Source: Rummeliibacillus pycnus_A (GTDB taxonomy: Bacteria > Bacillota > Bacilli > Bacillales_A > Planococcaceae). Taken from it: DNA of 64,000 nucleotides. The notes beneath the pieces were generated by a model. That model saw nothing but the letters and a program-made list of their open reading frames with translations, was not told where the DNA came from and searched no databases. This document shows, piece after piece, positions 16,509 to 25,678 of the stretch (position 1 is its first letter; each line of letters starts with the position of its first letter). The DNA lies in the NCBI RefSeq assembly GCF_044359855.1, contig NZ_CP132291.1, positions 2,852,001-2,916,000 on the forward strand, in the 5' to 3' direction. The position numbers were made by a program, and so were the translations under genes.

Positions 16509-17828
16509 ATGAAAAAGGCTTTGATTGCATTAGCCATTACAGGATGTCTTGGTGTTTCAGGAGTTGTGGCAGTTGCTGCCCAAAATAATGGAAAAGGAAA
16601 TATTTTATCTCCTAATGAAATCTCGAAAAGAGCATTGAATTATGTAAAAGGGCAGGTATATAAAGTTGAACTAGATGAAAAAAACGGTCCTATATATGAA
16701 GTAGATGTGAAAAGTAAACAAGCGAGGTATGACTTGAAGTTGGACGCTAAAACAGGCGAACTACTAGAAAAGTCAACGAAATATTCTTCAGATGATTCCA
16801 TAGGTAATAAAATGATTGGTATTGCAAAAGCAAAGAAAATCTCGTTAAAATTGATAAATGGTAAAATTCAAAAAGCCGAATTAGATTTACAAGGTTGCGT
16901 ATATAAAATTGTAATTCTCAAAGGTAAATACGAGTATAAGATCGATATTAATGCATTTACCGGTAAAATCGTAAAAAAAGATAAAGTGAAAATTTCAGGA
17001 TCTAAGAGCCGTCAAGTAATCAGTTTAAATAAAGCAAAACAGATTGCCCTAAATTATATGAATGGTGTTGTTAAAAAGGTAAAATACAATCGAGATAACG
17101 GAACATATGTCGTTCATATTTCTAAAAACTCAAGAACATATCGATTTGATATTGATGCCTACACAGGAGAAATTATCAAAAGAGGAAACAATAATGGAAC
17201 GAATACAGTTTCGAATAATGTAATCGGTATTGAAAAAGCGAAACAAATCGCTTTAAATGCTATAGGTGGAACAGTAACAGGAGCTATCTTAGACAATAAC
17301 AATGGTGTTTATGAAGTAAAAGTACAAAATGGAGATTTTGTTTATCAAGTTGAGATCAATGCGATAACTGGTGTCATTGTTAAACGAGAAAAAGGAGATT
17401 CTTCGCAATCTTTGAATAACAATGGAACAACGGTGATTGGTATCGATAAAGCAAAACAAATTGCTTTATCAAAAGTACCTGGAACTGTAACTTCAACAAG
17501 CTATGATCAAAATAATGGAGTATATGAAATCTCAATTATGGCTAATGGATATGAATATGATTTTGACATTAATGCTCAAACAGGGGAAATTATCAAACAA
17601 GATCAAAAGTCAGTAGAAGGTACTTCAGCTAATAATGATTCAACTATCATTACATCACAACAAGCATCTCAAATCGCTTTAACAAAAGCAAAAGGAACCG
17701 TTACGAAAATCGATTTAGTAAATGGCGTATATGATGTAGAAGTTAAAGATGGTACGTATCAATACAAAATTGAAATCGATGCAAAAACAGGAGATGTTCT
17801 AAGTGTTAATAAAGATTACGAAGATTAG
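16509..17828 (+). CDS. Secreted protein with six tandem PepSY repeats
   Basis: This 439-residue protein has a signal peptide (MKKALIALAITGCLGVSG, cleavage likely after VAVAAQ) and six PepSY units at about 35-86, 97-152, 170-226, 240-296, 310-366 and 380-433. Each runs from a helix like IGIEKAKQIALNAIGGTV to a strand pair ending in INAxTGEIIK. The three central copies are the most alike, suggesting recent duplication. Short Asn/Ser-rich linkers separate them. ATG 16509 follows AAAAAGGAGG. It lies 68 bases after the smaller PepSY gene, with an AT-rich gap that may hold its own promoter. A terminator follows. B. subtilis YkoI/YkoJ have fewer repeats. Confidence 0.85.
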   Translation: MKKALIALAITGCLGVSGVVAVAAQNNGKGNILSPNEISKRALNYVKGQVYKVELDEKNGPIYEVDVKSKQARYDLKLDAKTGELLEKSTKYSSDDSIGNKMIGIAKAKKISLKLINGKIQKAELDLQGCVYKIVILKGKYEYKIDINAFTGKIVKKDKVKISGSKSRQVISLNKAKQIALNYMNGVVKKVKYNRDNGTYVVHISKNSRTYRFDIDAYTGEIIKRGNNNGTNTVSNNVIGIEKAKQIALNAIGGTVTGAILDNNNGVYEVKVQNGDFVYQVEINAITGVIVKREKGDSSQSLNNNGTTVIGIDKAKQIALSKVPGTVTSTSYDQNNGVYEISIMANGYEYDFDINAQTGEIIKQDQKSVEGTSANNDSTIITSQQASQIALTKAKGTVTKIDLVNGVYDVEVKDGTYQYKIEIDAKTGDVLSVNKDYED

Positions 17829-17877
17829 AGATTAAATTAATGGAAAAAATTTATATTTAGATAATCCTTTCTATAGG

Positions 17878-17918
17878 AGCTGCCTCTTCAAAAATTGATT
17901 TGGAAGGGCAGCTTTTTT
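17878..17918 (+). terminator. Terminator of the PepSY operon
   Basis: The stem AGCTGCCTCTTC (17878-17889) against GAAGGGCAGCT (17903-17913), with one bulge, is followed by a T-run to 17918. It lies 50 bases after the stop codon. Confidence 0.85.
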
Positions 17919-18097
17919 AATCATGCTATAGCTTATTTGATATGAAAATAAAAAATTTAATAAATAATCCAGTATATATAAAGATATATGTTAACTTGGT
18001 AGTTCTTTTTCTTTAATTGTGCGATTCTGCTTGTGAAAGGTAAACACAATATGTTAGATTATATATATTATAAAAACACAATATATAGTATAAAGAC

Positions 18098-18250
18098 GAT
18101 GATTGGTACCAGCAATGGTGTAATAGGGAATTCGGTTTAATGCCGAAGCTGTCCCCGCAACTGTAGGTGTGGACATTTGTCAAAAAGCCACTGAGCAATG
18201 CTTGGGAAGGATGACAAAATGGATGAAACACAAGCCAGTAGACCTGCCAA
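18098..18250 (+). ncRNA. Cobalamin (B12) riboswitch
   Basis: The conserved core of the AdoCbl riboswitch can be read in order: GGTACCAGC near the 5' end, AATAGGGAA (18123-18131), GCTGTCCCCGCAACTGTA (18148-18165), GCCACTG (18187-18193), TGGGAAGG (18203-18210) and the B12 box AAGCCAGTAGACCTGCC (18232-18248). All elements have normal spacing. It lies 180 bases before an RNR operon and is followed by an expression-platform terminator. Binding of B12 should favour termination, so the RNR genes are expressed when cobalamin is scarce. A candidate promoter upstream is TTGTGA then TAGATT, near 18035-18060. Boundaries are approximate. Confidence 0.92.
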
Positions 18251-18364
18251 ATTTTCGTTTTGCACACTTTCTTCGGGGGTTGAGAAGTGGGGGCAAATAA
18301 ATGCAGCATTCATTCACTGTCATGTGGAATTTTTTTGCTGTGATTTTGTTTCCATTTCAACTAG

Positions 18365-18408
18365 AGCGATTGTTCTGCCGATGAAGGCGGACAGTCGCTT
18401 TTATTTTG
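18365..18408 (+). terminator. Riboswitch expression-platform terminator
   Basis: An imperfect 14-bp stem (AGCGATTGTTCTGCC against GGCGGACAGTCGCT) is followed by TTTATTTTG, 20 bases before the RNR start codon. Its location between aptamer and gene makes it the likely B12-controlled attenuator. Confidence 0.8.
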
Positions 18409-18428
18409 TGTAAAAAGGAGACGACGAT

Positions 18429-20651
18429 ATGGTAACAATAATAGATGAAAAAGAAACAGTATTGCAGCGATTAGAGGCTGAATTTGGCAAAGAGGAAGTG
18501 AGCCCTTTACGACGTAAGCACGAACGTTTTGTGCAAAAACATCCTGATGCGGCAGATGAAGAATGGACAAGAGCACTAGCATTAGATGCATTAAGCTTTC
18601 TAGATGAAGACGAACCCTATTGGACATTTGCTGCTGCACGTCTATTACTAATGGAAATCTATCAAAAAGCTGCTATTGCACGACAAGTTACTGTAGAAGA
18701 TATCTATAAAGTGTTTCCAGAACAAGTGCATAAACTAGTTGGAAAAGGTCTCTATAATCCTGTGTTGGTAGACGCTTATTCTGAAGATGAACTACAACAA
18801 TTGGCCTTCACAATAGAGTCAAAACGGGATGAACTTTTTACATATATAGGATTAAAAACATTAATAGATCGATATGTGACACGTGATTTTGATAAAACGC
18901 CAATCGAACTACCACAGGAACGTTGGATGGTCATTGCTATGACGTTAATGCAAAATGAAAAAGAAGATCGTATTGAAAAAGTAAAAGAAGCTTATTGGGC
19001 GATGAGTAATCTGTATATGACAACAGCAACACCTACATTATCAAATGCCGGAAAGACACACGGACAATTATCGAGCTGCTTTATCGATACAGTAGATGAT
19101 AGTTTGCAAGGTATTTACGATTCCAATACAGATGTTGCGACACTTTCTAAATTTGGTGGTGGTATTGGCGTATATATGGGTAAAGTCCGTAGCCGTGGTT
19201 CGTCTATTCGCGGATTTAAAGGGGCATCTAGCGGTGTAATTCCATGGATCAAGCAATTAAATAATACAGCCGTATCGGTAGACCAACTTGGACAACGTCA
19301 AGGAGCGATTGCGGTTTACTTGGATGTCTGGCATAAAGATATTTTTTCATTCCTTGATTTGAAATTAAATAATGGTGATGAACGCATGCGTGCACATGAT
19401 ATTTTCACAGGTGTATGTCTACCAGATATTTTCATGGAAGCAGTAGAAAATCGTGATGATTGGTATTTGTTTGACCCTTATGAAGTACGTTCCATTATGG
19501 GATTTGGATTAGAAGATTGTTATGATGAAAAACGCGGCGAAGGTTCATTCCGTGCAAACTACTTAGCATGTGTGCAAAATACTTTATTGTCACGTGAAGC
19601 CGTACCAGCAATTGATATTATGAAAAGAATTATGCGCAGTCAGTTAGAAACAGGCGTACCATTTATGTTCTATCGTGATGAGGTTAACCGTAAAAATCCA
19701 AACAAACATAAAGGCATGATTTACTCATCTAATTTGTGTACAGAAATCGCACAAAATATGTCACCAACAGAATTTGAGTCAGTAGAACTTGAAAATGATA
19801 TGATTGTCACTCGCCGTAAACCAGGAGATTTTGTTGTATGTAATCTATCTTCTATTAACTTGGGCAGAGCAATACCAGCAAATGTATTAGAACGTTTAAT
19901 TCCAATTCAAGTACGTATGCTTGATAATGTGATTGATTTAAATGCAATCCCAGTAAAACAAGCGGCTCATACGAATGCACGCTATCGTGGAATTGGCCTT
20001 GGTACATTTGGTTGGCATCATCTACTTGCTACTTCAGGGATTGCTTGGGAGTCGGAAGCAGCAGTTAAATTTGCAGATGAATTATATGAGAAAATTGCGT
20101 ACTTAACGATTCAATCTTCTATGAAATTAGCAGAAGAAAAAGGTGTATATCCATTATTTGAAGGCTCTGATTGGCAAACAGGTAGCTATTTCGAAAGCCG
20201 TGGCTATCATGGCGGAAAATGGGCAGCCCTACAACAAGAGGTTGCTGAAAAAGGAATGCGCAATGGCTATGTAATGGCTGTGGCACCAAACTCAACAACA
20301 TCAATCATTGCAGGAAGTACAGCAAGTATCGATCCAATCTTCCAAAAGAGTTATTCTGAAGAGAAAAAGGATTATAAAATTCCAGTTACAGTGCCGGATT
20401 TAAACGAAAAAACGACATGGTATTACAAATCAGCATACTTTATCGACCAAAACTGGACAATCAAGCAAAACGCAGCGCGTGCACGCCATATTGACCAAGG
20501 CATATCATTAAATCTTTACGTGCAAAATACAATTAAAGCAAAAGATTTACTAGCACTTCATCTAAATGCATGGAACAGCGGTATTAAAACAACTTATTAT
20601 GTCCGTTCTACATCTGTTGAATTACTAGAATGTGAATCATGTGCAAGCTAA
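18429..20651 (+). CDS. Class I ribonucleoside-diphosphate reductase, alpha (large) subunit
   Basis: This 740-residue catalytic subunit makes deoxyribonucleotides from NDPs. Active-site motifs are present: the redox Cys in QLSSCFIDTVDD (about 219), NLCTEI with the radical Cys (about 437), VCNLSSINLG with the second redox Cys, and the late-region PNSTTSIIAGST. The C-terminal swinging-arm cysteines are ECESCAS. The extreme N-terminus looks too short for a full ATP cone. ATG 18429 follows AAAAAGGAG. It is cotranscribed with the beta subunit 16 bases downstream. No NrdI or NrdH gene is adjacent, so class Ia-like is more likely than Ib, though this is not proven. Expression is expected to be shut off by B12 through the riboswitch upstream. 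Confidence 0.93.
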   Translation: MVTIIDEKETVLQRLEAEFGKEEVSPLRRKHERFVQKHPDAADEEWTRALALDALSFLDEDEPYWTFAAARLLLMEIYQKAAIARQVTVEDIYKVFPEQVHKLVGKGLYNPVLVDAYSEDELQQLAFTIESKRDELFTYIGLKTLIDRYVTRDFDKTPIELPQERWMVIAMTLMQNEKEDRIEKVKEAYWAMSNLYMTTATPTLSNAGKTHGQLSSCFIDTVDDSLQGIYDSNTDVATLSKFGGGIGVYMGKVRSRGSSIRGFKGASSGVIPWIKQLNNTAVSVDQLGQRQGAIAVYLDVWHKDIFSFLDLKLNNGDERMRAHDIFTGVCLPDIFMEAVENRDDWYLFDPYEVRSIMGFGLEDCYDEKRGEGSFRANYLACVQNTLLSREAVPAIDIMKRIMRSQLETGVPFMFYRDEVNRKNPNKHKGMIYSSNLCTEIAQNMSPTEFESVELENDMIVTRRKPGDFVVCNLSSINLGRAIPANVLERLIPIQVRMLDNVIDLNAIPVKQAAHTNARYRGIGLGTFGWHHLLATSGIAWESEAAVKFADELYEKIAYLTIQSSMKLAEEKGVYPLFEGSDWQTGSYFESRGYHGGKWAALQQEVAEKGMRNGYVMAVAPNSTTSIIAGSTASIDPIFQKSYSEEKKDYKIPVTVPDLNEKTTWYYKSAYFIDQNWTIKQNAARARHIDQGISLNLYVQNTIKAKDLLALHLNAWNSGIKTTYYVRSTSVELLECESCAS

Positions 20652-20667
20652 TTAGGGGAGATAAATA

Positions 20668-21708
20668 ATGACTGAAATAAAACAACGTATATTAATGGAT
20701 AAAGAAGCACCAAACCGTTCGACTAAGATTGTTAATGGTCGTTCTTCTAATATATTAAACTGGGATGATGTTCGTTTTAGTTGGGCATATCCCAAATATA
20801 AAAAGATGCTAGGTAATTTCTGGACACCTTTTGAGATTAATATGAGCAATGATATTAAACAATTTCCACAGCTAACAGCAGATGAAAAACAAGCATTTAA
20901 GAAAATTATTGGTTTACTAGCACTACTTGATAGTGTTCAAACAGATTATGCAGGTCGTATTGCAGATTATCTAACAGATTCAAGCATTAATGCATTGATG
21001 ATTATTTTGGCACAGCAAGAAGTGATTCATAACCATTCTTATTCTTATATATTATCCAGTCTTGTTTCAAAAGATGAACAGGATGAAGTATTTGATTTTT
21101 GGCGTACCGAACCTGTGCTGGAAAAACGCAATGATTTTGTTATTAAAGGATATAAACAATTTGCAGAAGAACCAACTGTTGAACATATGCTAGATTCAAT
21201 TGTTTATGATGTCATTTTAGAAGGCTTATTCTTCTACTCAGGATTCTCTTTCTTCTATCACTTAGCACGCAATCAAAAAATGGTTGCAACAAGCACAATG
21301 ATAAACTACATTAATCGCGATGAACAATTGCATGTTGATTTGTTCGTCAAAATATATAAAGAATTGTTGGAAGAATACCCAGAGTACGATACGCCAGAAC
21401 GTGCCGAAAAAGTAGAAATGATCTTCCGTGAAGCAGCAGAACTTGAAATTGAATGGGGAAGAGAAGTAATTGGCGATAAAATAGATGGTTTAGATGTTGA
21501 AGATATAGAGGATTATATTTACTTTTACGCAAATGTTCGTTGTACACAACTAGGTTATGAACGACCTTTTGAAGGCTACCGCAAAAATCCAATGAAATGG
21601 ATTAAAGCCTATGAAGATGTTGACCTAGGCAAAACAGATTTCTTTGAACAACGCTCACGTCAATATGTAAAAGTGAATGTTCAAGATAATGGGTTTGATG
21701 AATTGTAA
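20668..21708 (+). CDS. Class I ribonucleoside-diphosphate reductase, beta (radical) subunit
   Basis: This 346-residue ferritin-like subunit holds the dinuclear metal centre and tyrosyl radical. Ligands are readable: Asp in LALLDSVQTDYAG, Glu and His in AQQEVIHNHSYSYIL with the radical Tyr four residues after the His (E-x2-H-x3-Y), a second Glu in ILEGLFFYSGF, and Glu/His in NRDEQLHVDLF. The Tyr is therefore conserved, which distinguishes it from Phe-type class Ic enzymes. ATG 20668 lies behind TAGGGGAG. It forms an operon with the alpha subunit and is closed by the terminator at 21758. The metal (Fe or Mn) cannot be told from sequence. Confidence 0.93.
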   Translation: MTEIKQRILMDKEAPNRSTKIVNGRSSNILNWDDVRFSWAYPKYKKMLGNFWTPFEINMSNDIKQFPQLTADEKQAFKKIIGLLALLDSVQTDYAGRIADYLTDSSINALMIILAQQEVIHNHSYSYILSSLVSKDEQDEVFDFWRTEPVLEKRNDFVIKGYKQFAEEPTVEHMLDSIVYDVILEGLFFYSGFSFFYHLARNQKMVATSTMINYINRDEQLHVDLFVKIYKELLEEYPEYDTPERAEKVEMIFREAAELEIEWGREVIGDKIDGLDVEDIEDYIYFYANVRCTQLGYERPFEGYRKNPMKWIKAYEDVDLGKTDFFEQRSRQYVKVNVQDNGFDEL

Positions 21709-21757
21709 TTAACATCGTTTTCGTATCAATGAATAGATGTAAACTTAGCCAATAGAG

Positions 21758-21803
21758 AAAATGCCGTGTTTATCATATTTTTGATCTACGCGGCATTTTT
21801 ATT
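21758..21803 (+). terminator. Terminator of the RNR operon
   Basis: AAAATGCCG (21758-21766) pairs with CGGCATTTT (21791-21799) and is followed by more T. It lies 50 bases after the beta-subunit stop codon. Confidence 0.8.
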
Positions 21804-21938
21804 GCGCTTGGTGGGCGGCTTCCGTAATGGAATGACATGATTCCAGTGATTAATAGCAATAGAACAAGAGAATTCTAGTTAAATACAAGCTAATATTTTC
21901 CATATTCGTGTAGATGCATTTAGTTTCTTTCACTCTGC

Positions 21939-22061
21939 TTAAAAACGATCAAGGTATAAGTTTAAAATTAGAGCTCCAGCGGCTACAATGAAAATCCCAA
22001 CGCCCATAACAAAAAAGAAAGTCCCTTTTAAGTTTGCTTCTGGTTGTTTTTTCTCTCCCAT
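21939..22061 (-). CDS. 40-residue single-pass membrane protein (cytochrome oxidase subunit 2A-like)
   Basis: A short minus-strand gene has ATG 22061, GGGAGG seven bases upstream and TAA at 21939. The product starts MGEKKQPEANLKGTFFFVMG and continues into one membrane helix ending NLYLDRF. The pattern LKGTxxxVxxxGxFIV, with a short polar head and an Arg-rich end, is that of the tiny subunit IIa of ba3-type cytochrome c oxidases in Bacillales. Those genes normally sit beside the oxidase subunits II and I; here none is near, so this is an orphan copy or an unrelated look-alike. The strong ribosome site makes it a probable real gene. Confidence 0.7.
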   Translation of the reverse strand: MGEKKQPEANLKGTFFFVMGVGIFIVAAGALILNLYLDRF

Positions 22062-22312
22062 GAATAAGCCTCCCTTTAACCTGTTATTTCTAACGATTTC
22101 TTAGCATACAGATTACCCATATAAGCAAAGATTAATTCTGTTGAACTAATTTTGGTAAGGATAAAAACGTCTGAATTGAAAAAAAGGAGTATTGTTTGAA
22201 TGGAGGAATGCCTTTTATATTGAGACTTAATATCCTTGAGGTCGATACAATTTGGCTTTTTATGGATTGGGATCTTATTTCATGGATTGAACTTTAATTT
22301 TCGTCCATTAAT

Positions 22313-22343
22313 AAAAGGAGTTATCCTTTTAGGACAACTCCTT
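22313..22343 (-). terminator. Terminator downstream of the AIM24-like gene
   Basis: Read leftward, AAGGAGTT and AACTCCTT arms (22343-22336, 22322-22315) with a partly paired loop end in TTTTATT. The gene stop is at 22401. Confidence 0.65.
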
Positions 22344-22400
22344 CAATAACAATACAGATAACCCTCCTCAGTCGAGGGAAAAAGGGCGACCGTATTTAAA

Positions 22401-23195
22401 TTAGTTATCACTGAAAATGTTAAATAGCCCTCCAATGCCTTTTTCGTCTGCTGATGAACCTCCTATAGTTCCTGGGGCTGCTGCGAATACTCTGCTTGCT
22501 AAACGGCTGAATGGAAGGGATTGAATCCATACAGTACCTGGTCCGCTAAGTGTTGCGAAGAATAAGCCTTCACCGCCGAATAATGCTGTTTTAACGCCTC
22601 CAACAGCTTCAATGTTGTAATCGACTGAACCAGTCATTGCAACAAGACATCCTGTATCAACGCGAAGTTTTTCTCCTGGTTGTAGATCTTTTCGGACAAT
22701 TGTACCGCCAGCATGAATGAATGCCATACCATCGCCTTCTAATTTCTGCATGATGAAACCTTCACCACCGAAGAAACCAGTACCTAATTTTCTCTGGAAT
22801 TCGACACCGATTGAAACCCCCTTTGCAGCCGCAAGAAAGGCATCTTTTTGACAGATAATTTTGCCGTCAAATACACTTAGATCCATAGGGATAATTTTCC
22901 CTGGATAAGGTGCTGCGAAAGAAACATGTTTTTTCCCCATACCTTCATTTGTGAATGTTGTGATAAATAGACTTTCGCCTGTGATTAAACGTTTACCAGC
23001 GCCCATTAATTTACCCATAAAGCCACTACCACCGCTTTGTGAACCATCCCCAAATACAGTTTCCATATGAATACCGTCTTCCATCATCATCAGTGAGCCT
23101 GCTTCAGCAACAACAGTTTCGTTTGGATCCAATTCTACCTCGACAAATTGCATATCATCACCATGTAATTTGTAATCAATCTCATGATTATTCAT
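22401..23195 (-). CDS. AIM24/TIGR00266-family protein
   Basis: This is a 264-residue protein starting at ATG 23195, eight bases after GGAGG; the longer frame upstream has no ribosome site. It shows the repeated beta-sandwich of the AIM24 family: FVEVELDPNETVVAEAGSLM, GGSGFMGKLMGAGKRLITGE, TNEGMGKKHVSFAAPYPGKI, FFGGEGFIMQKLEGDGMAFIH and GGEGLFFATLSGPGTVWIQS. Near its C-terminus, FSRLASRVF precedes a Gly-rich tail. The family is widespread and poorly understood; the bacterial members are cytosolic, and the name derives from a yeast mitochondrial protein. It is a single gene with its own terminator. Function cannot be inferred from its neighbours. Confidence 0.88.
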   Translation of the reverse strand: MNNHEIDYKLHGDDMQFVEVELDPNETVVAEAGSLMMMEDGIHMETVFGDGSQSGGSGFMGKLMGAGKRLITGESLFITTFTNEGMGKKHVSFAAPYPGKIIPMDLSVFDGKIICQKDAFLAAAKGVSIGVEFQRKLGTGFFGGEGFIMQKLEGDGMAFIHAGGTIVRKDLQPGEKLRVDTGCLVAMTGSVDYNIEAVGGVKTALFGGEGLFFATLSGPGTVWIQSLPFSRLASRVFAAAPGTIGGSSADEKGIGGLFNIFSDN

Positions 23196-23392
23196 ATTAT
23201 TTTCCTCCGAATCGTATAATCTGTTCAGTATAAGTATAAATACGACAAGCAAAATAAAAAAGTTTCAACTTTTATTAATTTATGAGAGATGAGTAAAAAA
23301 TAACCTTAGATAAATGAAGGATATTTTTGCGTCATGTAGAAATATTATTAGTTAATAGAGCAATTTAATGCATTGAGTGAGGAGGGTATACA

Positions 23393-24390
23393 TTAGTACC
23401 CAACTAAAGAATTATTTGGGGCAATTTCAGACATTAGAGAATGAGAAGGGTGGAGGTGTATTTAATCTAGCGAGTGGACAGGAGCTATTTTTGATGGGGT
23501 TGGATTGCCAAAAGGTATAGCCAATGTTGTCTTTGGTGCAGGAAGTGAAGTTGGTACAACTTTGAGCGAGCATCCAGGTGTCAAAGTGATCTTTTTTACA
23601 GGTTCAACGGCAACTGGCAGAAAAGTAGCAGAACTTGGTGGACATCATTTGAAGAAAGTATCTCTTGAGATGGGTGGCAAAAATGCTGTTATTGTTATGG
23701 ATGATGCAGATTTAGATCTTGCAGTAGAAGTTGTTTTATAGAGTGCAGTTGGTATAGCAGGGCAGCGTTGTACAGCATGTAGTCGTGTTATTGTGCATAA
23801 AGATATTAAAGAGGAATTGGAACAGGCCTTCTAGAAGCAATAGAGCAATTAACAATTGGGGACGGTCTCGATGAATATAAAAATTAATTCAGTCATTAAT
23901 AAAGCGGCATTATACAAGATTAATAGTTATGTAGAAATTGGCCAATAAGAGTGAGTAAAACTACTTACTGGAGGCGAATTTTTAAAAGAATCTCCAATTG
24001 ATCAAGGCTATTTTTACAAACAAACGTTGTTCACAGATGTACCCCAGATGCGCGTATTTCTCAAGAGGAAGTCGTATCACTTATTTCGGTAACTAGTCTA
24101 GTGAAAGCGATTACCGTCAACAATAGTGTTCGATATGGCCATTCCAGCTCTTTTTTACAAAGGATATCAATAAAGATTACCAAGCACAACGCGATTTAGA
24201 TACGGGGATTGTTTATGTAGATGCAGGTACAACTGGTGCTGAAATACACCTGCCTTTTGGCGGAACAAAAGGAACTGGTAATGGTCACAGGAATTCTGGA
24301 ATTGCTGTATTGGATGTCTATACAAAATGGAAAAGTATTTACATTGATTACAGTGGTAAATTACAACGTGCACAAATCGATACAGAATAA
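23393..24390 (+). pseudogene. Decayed aldehyde dehydrogenase (probable aminoadipate-semialdehyde dehydrogenase)
   Basis: A ribosome site GAGGAGGG is followed by ATT (not ATG) AGTACCCAA, the remnant of the start. After about 25 codons the frame jumps to GVGLPKGIANVVFGAG, so roughly 150 codons are missing. The ALDH core then reads FTGSTATGRKVAELGG, SLEMGGKNAVIVMDDADLDL and, after TAG at 23739, AGQRCTACSRVIVHKD with the catalytic Cys. Several further frameshifts and stops occur before an intact tail (TGIVYVDAGTTGAEIHLPFG ... AQIDTE) ending 24390. Its position 22 bases before L-lysine 6-dehydrogenase indicates it once oxidised that enzyme's product to 2-aminoadipate. Confidence 0.88.
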
Positions 24391-24411
24391 TCACATGAGG
24401 GGGAGTACAGT

Positions 24412-25584
24412 ATGAAAATTGCAGTATTAGGTGCTGGTTTAATGGGGAAAGAAGTTGCTCGTGATTTAGTGAAAAACCACAATGTTGAAAAAGTTTACTT
24501 GGCAGACTTAAATGTAGCACAAGCACAGCAATTTGCAGATACACTTCATACCAACAAAATTGAGGTACTACAATTAGATGCAACAAATGACCAGCAACTT
24601 AAAGTTGTGATGTCTAAAGCAAATGTTGTGGTCAATGCATTATTTTATAAGTTCAATGAAAAAGTAGCACGTACAGCAATTGAAGTTGGGGTTCACTCAG
24701 TTGATTTAGGGGGACATATAGGTGGAGTAACAGATGAAATATTAAAATTAAACAATGCAGCTAAGGCGAAAGGTATTACAGTTATACCAGATTTAGGCGT
24801 TGCACCAGGTATGATTAATATCTTAGCAGGTTTTGGTTCTTCCAAATTAGATCATGTAAAATCCATTAAAATCTATGTAGGTGGTATTCCGGTCGTAAAA
24901 GAGCCACCTTTAGAATATAATGTTGTTTTTTCATTAGATGGTGTTTTCGATCATTATACAGACGTTTCTCATGTTGTACGCAATGGGAAGTTATGTGAAA
25001 TTCCGTCATTATCTGAAATTGAACCATTTTACTTCAAAGGTTTTAGTGGATTAGAAGCCTTCCATACTTCAGGTGGGTTATCAACACTAGCACACACTTA
25101 CTCAAATGTTCAAACATTAGAATATAAAACCGTTCGTTATACTGGACATGCAGAAAAATTTAAACTACTTGTTGATTTAGGTTTAACAAGTAAGAATACA
25201 GAGGTAACCATTAACGGAACAACGGTTAAGGCTCGTGACGTATTACGTGAAGTATTGCAAAGTAAAATTAAGCTTGGTGATAAGCAGGATGTGGTATTAC
25301 TACGCGTTGTAGTAAGTGGGGAAAGTAATGAAGAAGCAGTAACTTATGAATATGAGATGGTTACCTACAGAGATCAAGATAATAACGAAACGGCCATGGC
25401 ATTAGCAACAGCGAACACCATTTCAGTAGTCGCACAATTAATAGGTGATGGTACTATTACTGACAGAGGGGTATTTCCTCCAGAAAAAATTGTACCAGGA
25501 GAGGAATACATTCGTGAAATGCAACATCGTGGTGTTGCCATTAGAGAGACAAAGCATCGCTCTACTAACATCGTTAAGGGGTAA
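24412..25584 (+). CDS. lysDH: L-lysine 6-dehydrogenase (saccharopine dehydrogenase-like fold)
   Basis: This is a 390-residue enzyme of the saccharopine dehydrogenase superfamily. The N-terminal Rossmann motif is VLGAGLMGKEVARDLV. Conserved catalytic-domain stretches are NALFYKFNEKVARTAIE, HSVDLGGHIGG, PDLGVAPGMINILAGFG, YVGGIPVVKEPPLEYN and EAFHTSGGLSTLAHTY. These closely follow, as remembered, the lysine 6-dehydrogenase of Geobacillus, which converts L-lysine and NAD+ to 2-aminoadipate 6-semialdehyde (cyclising to piperideine-6-carboxylate) and ammonia. ATG 24412 follows GAGGGGGAG. The upstream partner ALDH is broken, so the product must be handled by another enzyme or the gene is itself on the way out. 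The assignment is from recalled similarity, not a search. Confidence 0.82.
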   Translation: MKIAVLGAGLMGKEVARDLVKNHNVEKVYLADLNVAQAQQFADTLHTNKIEVLQLDATNDQQLKVVMSKANVVVNALFYKFNEKVARTAIEVGVHSVDLGGHIGGVTDEILKLNNAAKAKGITVIPDLGVAPGMINILAGFGSSKLDHVKSIKIYVGGIPVVKEPPLEYNVVFSLDGVFDHYTDVSHVVRNGKLCEIPSLSEIEPFYFKGFSGLEAFHTSGGLSTLAHTYSNVQTLEYKTVRYTGHAEKFKLLVDLGLTSKNTEVTINGTTVKARDVLREVLQSKIKLGDKQDVVLLRVVVSGESNEEAVTYEYEMVTYRDQDNNETAMALATANTISVVAQLIGDGTITDRGVFPPEKIVPGEEYIREMQHRGVAIRETKHRSTNIVKG

Positions 25585-25678
25585 GGATGATAATTACCGA
25601 GAATAAGTAATATCGCAATTAGCCCGTCGCTTTACAGTTTACTAAATAGATGAAGCATTCAAGAAATTACATTGCAAT

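Noticed and set aside
22200..22290. Short ORF after GGAGGA, starting near 22210
   Set aside because: The ribosome site touches the ATG without spacing and the 29-residue product has no recognisable features.
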